This document shows, piece after piece, positions 50,477-60,436 of a stretch of 64,000 bases of DNA (position 1 is its first letter; each line of letters opens with the position of its first letter). The position numbers and the translations under genes are program-made. Under the pieces are notes generated by a model. That model searched no databases, was not told the origin of the DNA, and saw only the letters and a list, made by a program, of their open reading frames with translations. This DNA comes from Helicobacteraceae bacterium (GTDB lineage Bacteria; Campylobacterota; Campylobacteria; Campylobacterales; SZUA-545). Where the stretch lies: NCBI GenBank assembly GCA_031286325.1, contig JAITUT010000013.1, positions 31,752-95,751 on the forward strand, written 5' to 3'.

Positions 50477-51514
50477 ATGAACCTCACAAAATATGTTCAG
50501 TGCGCGGGCTGAGCGGGCAAAATGGGTCAGTTTGACCTTACCGAAATTTTGCCGCCGCTTGGCGATCGCGCCGCCGAAAATGACGAAATCCTGCGCGGAA
50601 TCGGCGATGACGCCGCCGTCTTCAAAGTCGCCGAAAATATCGCGATCGTGCAGACCGCGGACTTTATCGCGCCTGTAGTGGACGACCCGTTTGACTTTGG
50701 ACGGATCGCGGCGGCGAACGCGCTGAGCGACATTTTCGCGATGGGCGCGGAGGCGAAAACCGCGCTCGCGCTCGTAATGCACGACAACATCAATGTGCCG
50801 CTCGACGCGCTGCGCGAAATTTTAGCCGGCGGCGTAGAGAAAGCGCGCGAAGCAAGAGCGGCGATCATCGGCGGGCACTCGGTAAGCGACCGCGAGATGA
50901 AATACGGCCTCGCGGTAACGGGCGTCTGCGATCCGCGCCGCTTTTGGCGCAACGACACAGCGCGATCCGGCGACGCGCTGATCCTCACGAAACCGCTCGG
51001 AATGGGCATTTTGACGACCGCCGCGAAACGCGATTTGGCGAGCAAAGTCGCGTTGCGAGAGGCGGTTGACTTTATGGCGCGGCTAAATTTATACGCGGCG
51101 CGGGCGGCGGCGGCGTTCGAGATTCACGCGGCGACGGACATCACGGGCTTTGGCTTGATCGGGCACGCTTTGGAGATGGCGCGATCCGATTTGACTTTTG
51201 AGGTGGATTTTGCCGCCGTGCCGTATTTGCGGACCGCGCTCTCTTTCGCTTCGCAAGGAATAGCGCCCGGCGGCACTTTGGGAAACCGCGAATTTGCGAT
51301 TTCGCGCGAGCGCGGAGTTGAGATCGCGCGGAATTTAACGGAAGCCGAATCGCTGATAATTTTTGACGCGCAAACAAGCGGCGGCTTGCTGCTCGCGGCG
51401 CGCGGCGATCAGGCGGCGCAATGCTTAGACGCGATCAAAGCCGCTGGGGACGAACGCGCGGCGATTATCGGGCGCGTTAGAGACCGCGCAAATTCCGCGA
51501 TCGTGGTGGGGTGA
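50477..51514 (+). CDS. selD: Selenide, water dikinase SelD, predicted selenoprotein (Sec at codon 12, TGA 50510-50512)
   Basis: MNLTKYVQCAG[TGA]AGKMGQFDLTEILPPLGDRA...GDDAAVF...; reading through TGA restores the canonical N-terminus; track ORF starts only at 50522. Confidence 0.9.
50524..50538 (+). promoter_or_regulatory. Candidate bacterial SECIS hairpin GGGTCA-GTT-TGACCT, loop 17 nt after the TGA
   Basis: Perfect inverted repeat with G at first loop position, at bacterial SECIS spacing. Confidence 0.65.
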
Positions 51515-51897
51515 TCGCGAACTAAAAGATCGCGCGAGTTCATATCTGTCAAATGCCTTTTGAAATGATCCGAAAATGGGAAATCGAATGTCGCGAAAAA
51601 TTGGCGAGCAAAGCTTATAAACACTAATTTTGATATAAAAAACGCTGACGAAATCCGCCGCGACATTTCAGCCTCACATTTACACGATATCTCATAATAG
51701 ATGAAAGCGAGCACTTTGGTTAGATAATCTGCGTTTCCCCGCCGGCGGACTTACCGCGATCTCATACAAACTTCACCCATTTGCGTAAATTTCTCATCTC
51801 TTGGAGACCAGGGAGCTTTTGAGGGCTTTGGCGATCACGCGCGAACTCTTTTTTCTTGTCTTTTAGCGCGATTGTTATGGCGTTCTTATTCAATTTT

Positions 51898-52197
51898 TTA
51901 GGCGGCGCGTTCTAGGAATTTGTTGGGCTTTTGCCCCTTTACGCTCTTTATAAAGTCCGTATGGGGTTTTGAAGGCTTTTTTGGTTTTAGGAACGATCGG
52001 GGGGTTTTGCGTTTGTCGTAAACGCCTGTACCCTCGTGAACATATTCGGCGTAGAGCGCGCCCTTTTTACTCCTATGGTAACTTGCGGATTTGTTTATAT
52101 TTGAGGCGTCCATTGTGAAATTTTGGCGCAGTATGCCGCTTCGCAAAGGAGCTTCTAAGGTCGCTTGTTTTGATAGCTTCGCGATAGTTCCCGTCAT
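51898..52197 (-). CDS. Phage HK97 gp10-like protein, probably prophage remnant
   Basis: GALYAEYVHEGTGVYDKRKTPRSF...KGQKPNKFLERAA. Confidence 0.55.
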   Translation of the reverse strand: MTGTIAKLSKQATLEAPLRSGILRQNFTMDASNINKSASYHRSKKGALYAEYVHEGTGVYDKRKTPRSFLKPKKPSKPHTDFIKSVKGQKPNKFLERAA

Positions 52198-52528
52198 TCA
52201 ATATTATCTCTCGCCGATCTGGTCGCGCGGACAACTTAATATCTTGTTCCGCGATCTTCGTCCTCTCGCGTTTGCTCTTCTATCTCGTCTAGGTACTCCA
52301 ATAGTTCTTTGTCAGCTTTTGGCTTTTCTTCGGTAGTCCATATATAGCCGCATCGCTCGCACTTGCGCGCCAGCGCAGGTTGGTGGTGGATTTGACAGTT
52401 TTTAACACTCTGCTGTCGCTGTTGGCGCATTTGGGACGCCACATTTATTTTTCCTTCGTTTTTTGGCGTGGATTATCGCTTGCAAGGCGCGAATTACTTT
52501 CGCGGCGCGCGCCTTACGACCGCGCGTT

Positions 52529-53383
52529 TTAAGGTTTGTCAAAGACAAATTGGTTGCAACCCATTTTGCCCGCGCAGGTGAAAAGCCGCCGCAAAACAAA
52601 GCCCCGATCGCGGAAAAAATAGAAAATCTCCTCCGGTTTCGCGACTTCAAAGGGATAGCCGCCGATCCAATCAACAACATCGTAATATGGCGACATTCCG
52701 CGTGATTTCACGTAATTTTTCCAACGCTCAAAGGGTTTGAGGCGCAAAAAATCCAGCAAAATTATGGGACACCAAAAGCCTGCGAGGGCGAGCGCGATCA
52801 TTAGTTTTTTAATCGGCGCGGGCGATTTGACATACGCGCGTTTGACGACGCGCCATATTTTGGATTTTATCCCCTGATCGTTGTAGATTGAGAGGAAGAG
52901 CTTGCCGTTTTCGCCCGACTTTTGCCCCCCCCCCCCTGCAACCAGCGGCGCGACGAGGGCGAGCGCCTTATACATATCGCCCGTATGGTGCAAAACGCCC
53001 CACGAATAGACGATGTCAAAAGTCCCCAGCGATGCGAGAAATTCCGCGTCCAGCGCGTTTCCTTCCGTGATCCGCCAGCGATCATCGTCCGCGAAATAGC
53101 GTCGTTTCAATTCCAACGCGCAGGCAACGGACTTCGTATCGTAGTCAAAACTCACGACCTCAGCTCCCAGCCGCATAGCCGCGAGCGAGTGGATTCCGCT
53201 GCCGCTGCCGATGTCTAAAAACCTTTTGCCGTTCAGATTTTCACGCTCTAAATTCATTTTAAGGTCTTTTTCAGCCTCGCCAATTCGCTCCTCGTTTAGC
53301 GATCGCAAAAAATCGCTCCAATTTTCGCCGAAAGCGAAGCGATCGCCGCTTTTGATCTCATTTTCCGCTGAATTTTCACTCAT
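52529..53383 (-). CDS. SAM-dependent methyltransferase with internal G12 tract (ON frame)
   Basis: NGKRFLDIGSGSGIHSLAAMRLGAEVVSFDYD...FDIVYSWGVLHHTGDMYKAL; poly-G encodes AGGGGQ. Confidence 0.85.
   Translation of the reverse strand: MSENSAENEIKSGDRFAFGENWSDFLRSLNEERIGEAEKDLKMNLERENLNGKRFLDIGSGSGIHSLAAMRLGAEVVSFDYDTKSVACALELKRRYFADDDRWRITEGNALDAEFLASLGTFDIVYSWGVLHHTGDMYKALALVAPLVAGGGGQKSGENGKLFLSIYNDQGIKSKIWRVVKRAYVKSPAPIKKLMIALALAGFWCPIILLDFLRLKPFERWKNYVKSRGMSPYYDVVDWIGGYPFEVAKPEEIFYFFRDRGFVLRRLFTCAGKMGCNQFVFDKP
52925..52936. repeat. Poly-C12 (poly-G on coding strand) homopolymer
   Basis: Read directly; tttg-C12-tgcaacc. Confidence 0.95.
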
Positions 53384-53582
53384 TTTTTGCCTTTATTAAA
53401 GTTCAGGCGATTTTATCAAAACGCCTCATTTGGGTTTTTTCGCTCTTAATTTGTTTAACGCGAAAAATCCGCTTTCGCGCTCCAACTCACGTTTTTAGCC
53501 ATTGCGTCGCCCTCTTAGCAATTCGCCCCAAATCCAAATAAGATATAATTTTTTTCGGCTTAAATATAAAAAAGGATTTAAT

Positions 53583-55217
53583 GTGATACTTTCAGTTATC
53601 CCGTCAATTCGCGGGAGAATGATCTTTACGATGCTTTTGCTGACATTTGTGGCGAACGCGACCTACACCGTGTTCGCCTACCAGTTGCGCAAAGCGGACG
53701 TTTTGGAGATGATTGACGATCGCCTAAAAATCGCTACGGGCGCGGCGGCGCGCTTTATACCAGAGGAGCTTATAGAGGATGCGGCTGAGGGGAATATAAG
53801 CGCGGAGGCGTTCAACAAATATGCTTTCCTCCTGAAAAAATTCGCCGTAGAGAACGATTTGGAGTATGTTTATCTGCTGATTAAAGCCGCTGACGGCTGG
53901 CGTTTCGCGATAGATATACCCACGGACGAGGAGTTCAAAAAGAATGTAAGCTTACAACCGCTAGAGCTTTACGCCGAACCGCCCGCCGAGCTTGAAAGCG
54001 TCTATAAAAACGGCGGGATCGCCCATATGAACTACTCGGACGAATGGGGCAATCACCGTGGCGCCATAGCGTTGCATCAAACAAAAAGCGGGTTGAAATT
54101 TGTGGCGGCGGCGGATGTCTCCGCCGAAAATTTGGACGAATTTTTAAACCGCACTTTATATGTCAGCTTGATGATTAGCGCCGCGATCTTTGCCGCCAAC
54201 GCGATTATCTGTTATTTGATCGTTACGAAACTTTTGTCGCCGCTCTCCGCCGCGCAGATAGAGATTCGCGCGATTCATGCCGAGATGAATTTGGCGCGCC
54301 GCGCGCAAGAGGGCAAAGACGAGATCGGTCGCCTCTGCACCGATCTAAACGAGCTTTTAACCGACTTGCAAAGGGCGATCGGAGCGGCCAAAGGAAACGC
54401 CGCGGCGAACAGTAACGCGAGCGAACAGTTAAAGATCGGCGGCAACGCGATCTACGAGAGAGTCGCGCAGAGCCGCCGCGCCGCATCCACGATCATAGAG
54501 GACGGCAAAAAGGCGAGCGACCTTTTGCGCACTTTGGAGGCGACATTTTCCGAGAGCGGGCGCGATATGAGCTCAACTGCGAAAGACGTGCGCCACACCA
54601 AAGAGGAAATCGGTAAATTTACCGCGCTCGCCCAGAAAGAGGGCGCGGCTTGGCAGGACATTTCAGAGCGGCTTTCGGGTTTGGCGAAAGAAGCCGATCA
54701 GACGAAGTCTGTTTTGAACACGATAGGCGATATTGCGGATCAGACGAATTTGCTCGCTTTGAACGCCGCGATTGAGGCGGCGCGCGCGGGTGAGCACGGG
54801 CGCGGTTTCGCGGTGGTTGCCGATGAAGTTAGGAAGCTTGCCGAGCGCACGCAGCGCAGCCTCTCTGAAACAAGCGCGACAATTACGGCGATCGTGCAGT
54901 CTATCAGCGACATCGCGTCAATGATGGAGGCAAATTCGGGCGACTTCTTGAAGTTGGTGGATAGCGCGCAGCAAGCGGCGCAAGTTATGGACGGAACAGC
55001 CGCGCAAATCGTCGCCACGCACGATACGATGGAGAAAGCTACCGAAGATTCCGCGTTGATTTTGTCAAAAACGCAAGCGGTTTTAGGGGCGGTTAGCGAG
55101 ATCGGCAAGGCGAGCGAGGAGAGCGCGGCGGCGGTGAAAGAGATTTCGGACGCGGCGGCGAATATCAGCGTAATGAGCGTCTCCCTGAAACGCGAATTAG
55201 ACAAATTTAATGTGTAG
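53583..55217 (+). CDS. Methyl-accepting chemotaxis protein (GTG start likely)
   Basis: [50 protein letters not shown] signature. Confidence 0.94.
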   Translation: MILSVIPSIRGRMIFTMLLLTFVANATYTVFAYQLRKADVLEMIDDRLKIATGAAARFIPEELIEDAAEGNISAEAFNKYAFLLKKFAVENDLEYVYLLIKAADGWRFAIDIPTDEEFKKNVSLQPLELYAEPPAELESVYKNGGIAHMNYSDEWGNHRGAIALHQTKSGLKFVAAADVSAENLDEFLNRTLYVSLMISAAIFAANAIICYLIVTKLLSPLSAAQIEIRAIHAEMNLARRAQEGKDEIGRLCTDLNELLTDLQRAIGAAKGNAAANSNASEQLKIGGNAIYERVAQSRRAASTIIEDGKKASDLLRTLEATFSESGRDMSSTAKDVRHTKEEIGKFTALAQKEGAAWQDISERLSGLAKEADQTKSVLNTIGDIADQTNLLALNAAIEAARAGEHGRGFAVVADEVRKLAERTQRSLSETSATITAIVQSISDIASMMEANSGDFLKLVDSAQQAAQVMDGTAAQIVATHDTMEKATEDSALILSKTQAVLGAVSEIGKASEESAAAVKEISDAAANISVMSVSLKRELDKFNV

Positions 55218-55364
55218 CGCGTTTGCGTTAGAGTTACACTTCGGCGCGTTCCCTCGTGATAAGGTTTAACTAGGTTTTGAAAAATGGATACAGTCCCTAT
55301 TAAAAGCGCTAACATTAACAGAGCCGCGCGCATTATATTCTGATGAGACTTGCCGCCCTTTAAC

Positions 55365-55661
55365 CTAACGACGCGGATTGACGCGGTTTTTCTCTATCTT
55401 GATCGTAAGATAGACGCTTATGGCGGCGCAGAAAGCCGCAACCGCAAAACCATAAAAACTAAACTGGAAAAACGTTACCAAAAGCGCGCCCGCCGACACT
55501 TTTTCGCGCCAATCGGCAATCCGCTTTAAGATATAAGACGGCGAGAATGGCGCGAGGATCGCTTTGAACAAGTTTATCAAAATTTTTACGATAAAAATAT
55601 AACAGCAATGATTATCCCAAGCCGATTTTCGCCTTACCGCCAAAATCGCGCCGCTACTCAA
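55365..55661 (-). CDS. Small membrane protein
   Basis: Hydrophobic; WREKVSAGALLVTFFQFSFYGFAVAAFCAAISVYL. Confidence 0.4.
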   Translation of the reverse strand: MSSGAILAVRRKSAWDNHCCYIFIVKILINLFKAILAPFSPSYILKRIADWREKVSAGALLVTFFQFSFYGFAVAAFCAAISVYLTIKIEKNRVNPRR

Positions 55662-55743
55662 TCGCTAGCGACGGCTTAGTTGTCCCGCGCCCTGATTTTA
55701 CGGCGTGATTTTTCACGGTATAGCGCGGCGTAAAAGGGCGCGA

Positions 55744-55932
55744 ATGTTTGAGTGGATAAGAGTAAAGCACAGACAAAAGCGGCTCGCCGATCTGTATGAA
55801 AAAATCGCGGCTGGGTCGGCGATCGGCGCGTTTTTTCAAGAGGGCGGTTTAATTTCGGGCGCATTTTTTTGTTTATTATTCGCCCGATTGTCTTTTTACT
55901 TTGACGATTTATATAACAGGGGGCAAAAATGA
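55744..55932 (+). CDS. Small membrane protein
   Basis: LYEKIAAGSAIGAFFQEGGLISGAFFCLLFARLSFYF. Confidence 0.4.
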   Translation: MFEWIRVKHRQKRLADLYEKIAAGSAIGAFFQEGGLISGAFFCLLFARLSFYFDDLYNRGQK

Positions 55933-56126
55933 GTAACTTTGTAATTCTTTGTTCTATTTTCGTGTTAATTGGCATTTACGCCGTAATTGGAATGGAATAT
56001 AACAAGCGGCGCGAAGCCAAAGAGGACGGCGCGGGTTTGGCGGGGGCGCGAGGTCGGATCGGAATTTTTGCGATCCGCCGCCAAAGCCGATCCCGCGCTC
56101 TCCAATTCCGCATTCCGCAATTTCTT

Positions 56127-56267
56127 TTATTTCTCGCCCCGCGCGGCTTTAAGAGCGGCGGCGATCGTCTCGTATTCTTCCGCGTTCGTAACGATGTGGA
56201 CTTACCGCTCCCGCTTTTTTTTCGCGGGTTTATCGGCGTTTTGATTGCCTTTTTTCGCGCCTTTCAT
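56127..56267 (-). pseudogene. Broken second copy of the RHH-like small gene at 43684-43878
   Basis: MKGAKKGNQNADKPAKKKRER*VHIVTNAEEYETIAAALKAARGEK*: CAA->TAA nonsense and internal deletion. Confidence 0.8.
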
Positions 56268-56319
56268 TTGTTTCCTTTCTTTGTGGGCGGGGATAATCCC
56301 GCCCGTTTGCGCCGTAACG

Positions 56320-56430
56320 TTATTTAACCAAGCCGAGCCGCTTATCCTCTTGCCTACTAGCATACAAGACAAACGCCGAGCCGATTAAGACAAAAACCGA
56401 CATTGCCGCCAAAATAGCATAAACCAGCAT
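56320..56430 (-). CDS. Mini membrane protein (36 aa)
   Basis: MLVYAILAAMSVFVLIGSAFVLYASRQEDKRLGLVK*. Confidence 0.4.
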   Translation of the reverse strand: MLVYAILAAMSVFVLIGSAFVLYASRQEDKRLGLVK

Positions 56431-56690
56431 TATTGCTTTCTCCTTTTTTCTATGATATAGGCTATCAGCGCGGCTGTTATTATAAACATAAAGCCTATGA
56501 TAATAGTAATGACGATCGTTTTAACGCCAGCTTTCTCGCCTATTCCAAGCAAAGCGGCGAGAAAAGTCATTCCCACTATAAATACGCCTAACTTGCCGAG
56601 CGAAGTAATGGCGATCACCTCAGAACCAGCGAGTTTATTAAGCGCGGTATTATCGCGCCCGCGCTTATTATGCGTCCGCTTTAACGCCAT
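56430..56690 (-). CDS. Small two-TM membrane protein (86 aa)
   Basis: Two hydrophobic segments, charged termini; stop/start abuts the 36-aa ORF. Confidence 0.5.
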   Translation of the reverse strand: MALKRTHNKRGRDNTALNKLAGSEVIAITSLGKLGVFIVGMTFLAALLGIGEKAGVKTIVITIIIGFMFIITAALIAYIIEKRRKQ

Positions 56691-56896
56691 ATATATCCCC
56701 TTGCTTTTGTAAAATTATTTCACAATAATTTCTATAATTTGTCAAAGGTTTTCGTGATTTTTTACAAAGTTTTACTACAAGACGAACATCGCGCCGCGCC
56801 GAAATTTCACGGCGCGATCGGCAGGTCAAGAGGTCGGTAAGTATTGGGCGTTTTGGCTAAGGCTAGTTTTAATGTGCGGCGAAAACTCCAAAATCG

Positions 56897-58501
56897 TTAA
56901 TTTTTCGCTTCGTCTCGGCGGCGAAACGAGAGGGCTTCGAGGAAATCCGCTTTGGTGATCGCGGAGCGACTTTCAAGATCGGCGATTGTGCGTGAGATAC
57001 GGCGCAATTTGTCGATCGCGCGCTGGCTTAGAGCAAACCGCGCCGCCGCTTGGCTCAACGCTGTTTCCGCGTCAGCCTCCATCGCGCAAAAACGCGCCGT
57101 TTCGCTTTCGGACAACTTCGCGTTCCACGAATTTTGCCCGCGCGATCGCATCATCTTAAACGCCGCAAAAACGCGCTCTCGCATCTCGCGCGAAGTAATA
57201 TCGCCCGCCGCTTCCTCGTTAATTTCGTTCATTTTCACGAAAAGATCAATGCGATCAAGAAACGGATCGCTCAGGCGCGATTGATACCGCGCGATCTCAA
57301 TAGGAGCGCAGCGGCACTCGCGCGAGGGGCTGAAAAGATTTCCGCACGGGCACGGGTTCATCGCCGCCGCGAAAAGAAAGCGCGTTTCGTAAATAATTTT
57401 GCTATTAACGCGCGAAATGAGCAGGCGATTATCTTCCAAAGGCTCTCTCATAGCCTCTAAAATCACCTTTGAAAAGTGCGGCAACTCGTCAAAAAATAAA
57501 ACGCCGCCGTTTGCCAGCGCGACTTCGCCCATTTTGGATTCGCGGCTGCCGCCGCCGAAGATACTAGCGCGGGTCGCGGTGTGGTGCGGGTTGCGCAATG
57601 GTCGCCGCGCTTTGAACTCAGCCTCCCGCTCCTCAATTGAGGCGAGGCTCGCCTGCTCCAAAACCTCCGCGAGGCTCATCGGCGGCAAAATTTCGGCGAG
57701 ACGTTTAACAATCATACTTTTGCCGCTACCGGGCGCGCCGCTAAGTAAAATGTTATGAAAGCCCGCCGCCGCGATCAGAGCCGCGCGTTTGGCGTGCTTC
57801 TGCCCGCGCACATCGGCGAAGTCCAGCGCGAAGTTCTCCTCGTAAAAATACTCGCGATCAAGGACGATCGTCCGCGCCTCAAACGCCGCGCTCGCCGCAG
57901 GGCAAATCGCGATTTCGCCGCTGAAAAACATTATCGCCTCGCGCAAAGTCCGCGCAGGATACGCCGTTACCCCAGGAATTTTCGCCAGCAAGGGCGCGCT
58001 AATAGGATCGGTAACAACACGCTCCAAAACGCCCTGCCTAGCAAGGCTCAAAGCCAAAGCGAATGTGGCGGGATTCGCGCGGACTTCGCCGTCTAATCCC
58101 AACTCGCCGAAGCAGAAAAAGTCGCCGAAATCCGCCGTTTCGTTTTGCAGCGCGATCAAAAGCGCGATCGCGAGATCAATCTGCGATCCCGCCTTTTTCA
58201 GATCGCTCGGGCTTAAATTAACGGTGATTTTCAGCGGCGGGAATTTATACGCGCTCAAAAGCAACGCGGATTTTACGCGATCCCGCGCTTCTTTGATCGC
58301 CTCGTCACCCAAACCCACGATCGCGAACGCGGGCAATCCGCGCGTGAAACTCGCTTCACAAGAGACTTCGCGGGCGATCGCCCCTTCCAAAGTCGCGCTG
58401 CGCAGGCTTTTCAAACGGAACGGGCTAAACGCCAGATCGTTTGGCGTCGGCTCCTGCGAAGATAACTCGCGCGGCGTTAATTCTTGCGAGTTTTCTTCCA
58501 C
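56897..58501 (-). CDS. YifB/ComM-family Mg-chelatase-like AAA ATPase
   Basis: FAIVGLGDEAIKEARDRVKSAL...LLSGAPGSGKSMIVKRLAEILPPM...NPHHTATRASIFGGG. Confidence 0.93.
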   Translation of the reverse strand: MEENSQELTPRELSSQEPTPNDLAFSPFRLKSLRSATLEGAIAREVSCEASFTRGLPAFAIVGLGDEAIKEARDRVKSALLLSAYKFPPLKITVNLSPSDLKKAGSQIDLAIALLIALQNETADFGDFFCFGELGLDGEVRANPATFALALSLARQGVLERVVTDPISAPLLAKIPGVTAYPARTLREAIMFFSGEIAICPAASAAFEARTIVLDREYFYEENFALDFADVRGQKHAKRAALIAAAGFHNILLSGAPGSGKSMIVKRLAEILPPMSLAEVLEQASLASIEEREAEFKARRPLRNPHHTATRASIFGGGSRESKMGEVALANGGVLFFDELPHFSKVILEAMREPLEDNRLLISRVNSKIIYETRFLFAAAMNPCPCGNLFSPSRECRCAPIEIARYQSRLSDPFLDRIDLFVKMNEINEEAAGDITSREMRERVFAAFKMMRSRGQNSWNAKLSESETARFCAMEADAETALSQAAARFALSQRAIDKLRRISRTIADLESRSAITKADFLEALSFRRRDEAKN

Positions 58502-58983
58502 TCTTTTTCAAACTTTTTGCGTTTTAGGAGCGAGAGCCGCTCTACGAAAAGCCGCCCTTCAAGGTGATCGTATTCGTGCTGGATCACGACTGCGTAAAGC
58601 CCCGAAGCCTCCTCGCGGCGCGGACAACCGTCGCGATCGTAAAACTCCACAACGATCCTTTGAAAACGCGCGACCTCCTCGTTATATTCTGGAATGCTCA
58701 AACACCCCTCGGAGTAAATCATCTCGCCCTCCGCCTCTACGATCTTGGGGTTTATGAACTCTCTCCACCCCTCCTCCGTCTGATCGCCCTTTTCGTCTGG
58801 CAAATTGACGATAAACGCGCAAATCGGCTCGCCCACTTGAACCGCCGCGAACCCGACTCCCCCTGCTTGCAGCATAATAAATCGCATATCGTCTAAAAGC
58901 CCGTGCAGTTTCACGTCAAATTCAGTAACGGGTTTGCTCTTTTGTCGGAGGCGGCGATCGGGATATACGAGAATTTTGCGCAT
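58477..58983 (-). CDS. def: Peptide deformylase
   Basis: GVGFAAVQVGEPI, YSEGCLSIPEY, QHEYDHLEG. Confidence 0.95.
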   Translation of the reverse strand: MRKILVYPDRRLRQKSKPVTEFDVKLHGLLDDMRFIMLQAGGVGFAAVQVGEPICAFIVNLPDEKGDQTEEGWREFINPKIVEAEGEMIYSEGCLSIPEYNEEVARFQRIVVEFYDRDGCPRREEASGLYAVVIQHEYDHLEGRLFVERLSLLKRKKFEKEWKKTRKN

Positions 58984-58993
58984 TAAAACCCGC

Positions 58994-60118
58994 TTATGAT
59001 TTCTCCGCGCTCCGCTCGCCCGCGTGCGCGTGGGTGAGCGCGGGCGCGGGCGCGGATGCGGGCGCGGCTGGCGCGGCGGGCGCGGGCGCGATCACATAAA
59101 TTTGTTTTTCGTTGTCGGCTTGATTCATCGCGTCAAGCGATCGCACCATTACGCTTTCGGGGTCTGGCGCGCCCCCTAGCGACGCGATCCCAATGCTAAT
59201 TTCCAATTTAATTTCGTCGTCGGAGATGAAAAAGTGAGAGCCGTTTGTCGTCTCCGTGATACGCAAGGCGGCGCGCGCCGCGTTCTTCTCGTCCGTGTGT
59301 TTAAGGAGCATCGCGAAACAGCCCTCTCCAAAGTGCGCCACCACATCGCTCCTGCGCGAGGTTTTCATAAACAATTTTGAGATCGTGCGGTTAATGAGCA
59401 AAAGTTGCTTTTCGTTGGGGATTTTATCTTTAATGTTTTTGGAGAGTTTCGCCAAAATCAGCGAGCTCTCGTGTTTCAACTTCGCGATCTGCGCGATCTC
59501 TAATTTAATTTGCTCAACCAAATAACGTTTATTGAAAATTCCGTATTGCGCGTCGTAGATCGTCTCGCCCTTTACCTCTTGGATAATTTTCGCCGACTTT
59601 GTGTAGAGGTTTTTGATGATGATCGCCTGTGAATTTAGGGTGCTGTTAAGTTTTTCCAGATCGTTATTGAGAGCTAATGTGAGATTTTGCAACGCGCCCG
59701 GGCTGTTAACGCCGCGCGATTCTTGCATACGGCGTTTGGAGATCAGCGTCATATTGCTGACATTTTTGAAGAGCGTGGCGACATTTTGCAAAATTTCTCT
59801 AAAGATCGTGAAGCTGTCTTGGAGCTGTTGCTCCATTTTCATTCGCTTTTCATCTTCGGCGTTGCCGTCGCCCTCAATGAAATCGTTTACCGACTTACGA
59901 AACTCATAAGGCTTTTCGTCTAGGAGCTTTTCAAAATACATTTGATAGTAATTTGGTAGCGGCGGCAATGAATCTTTTGCTAATTCGTCTAAAACCGAGC
60001 GCACAAAAACGTCCATTTCGCTCCCCGAAGCGCCTGAACGAGGTAGCGCGCCGCTTGCGAGGGACGCTCCGCCCTCCGCCGACGCCGCGTTTGCGGCTGG
60101 ATTTTTACGCAATAACAT
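58994..60118 (-). CDS. Degenerate GGDEF-domain protein with Ala/Pro-rich C-terminus
   Basis: YDAQYGIFNKRYLVEQIKLEI...RRSDVVAHFGEGCFAMLLKHTDEKNAARAALRI. Confidence 0.75.
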   Translation of the reverse strand: MLLRKNPAANAASAEGGASLASGALPRSGASGSEMDVFVRSVLDELAKDSLPPLPNYYQMYFEKLLDEKPYEFRKSVNDFIEGDGNAEDEKRMKMEQQLQDSFTIFREILQNVATLFKNVSNMTLISKRRMQESRGVNSPGALQNLTLALNNDLEKLNSTLNSQAIIIKNLYTKSAKIIQEVKGETIYDAQYGIFNKRYLVEQIKLEIAQIAKLKHESSLILAKLSKNIKDKIPNEKQLLLINRTISKLFMKTSRRSDVVAHFGEGCFAMLLKHTDEKNAARAALRITETTNGSHFFISDDEIKLEISIGIASLGGAPDPESVMVRSLDAMNQADNEKQIYVIAPAPAAPAAPASAPAPALTHAHAGERSAEKS

Positions 60119-60436
60119 AAAATTTACTCCTTTTGTCGCAAATCGACTTCTCGCGGGAGCAAAGCGGAGGCTCCGACCACAAATTAAAGTCTTTAGAGAC
60201 TTCCGAAAATCGCGATTGCTTTTGCCGTCATTATAGGCTCAACTCGCAATCTCTTGCGGAAAGCCGCCTTTTCACCCGCTTTGCCGCTCATTGCCGCAAA
60301 CAGAGCGGGAATAAGTTAGTTTTTTGGGCTTCGACTCTTAAACGCCGCCTTAACGCTTTTCTCCCGTCATTACGGCGAATGCCGCAATCTCACATTAACG
60401 CGACGGGCGAAAAGCGATCGTTATCGCTAATTTTAA

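Noticed and set aside
50522-51514. selD starting at ATG 50522
   Set aside because: Lacks the catalytic N-terminal loop; extension through TGA 50510 gives the canonical sequence
55929-56327. 132-aa ORF starting MSNFVILCSIFVLIG
   Set aside because: Only the first ~30 aa look like a mini membrane protein; the rest reads antisense through the broken RHH-like gene
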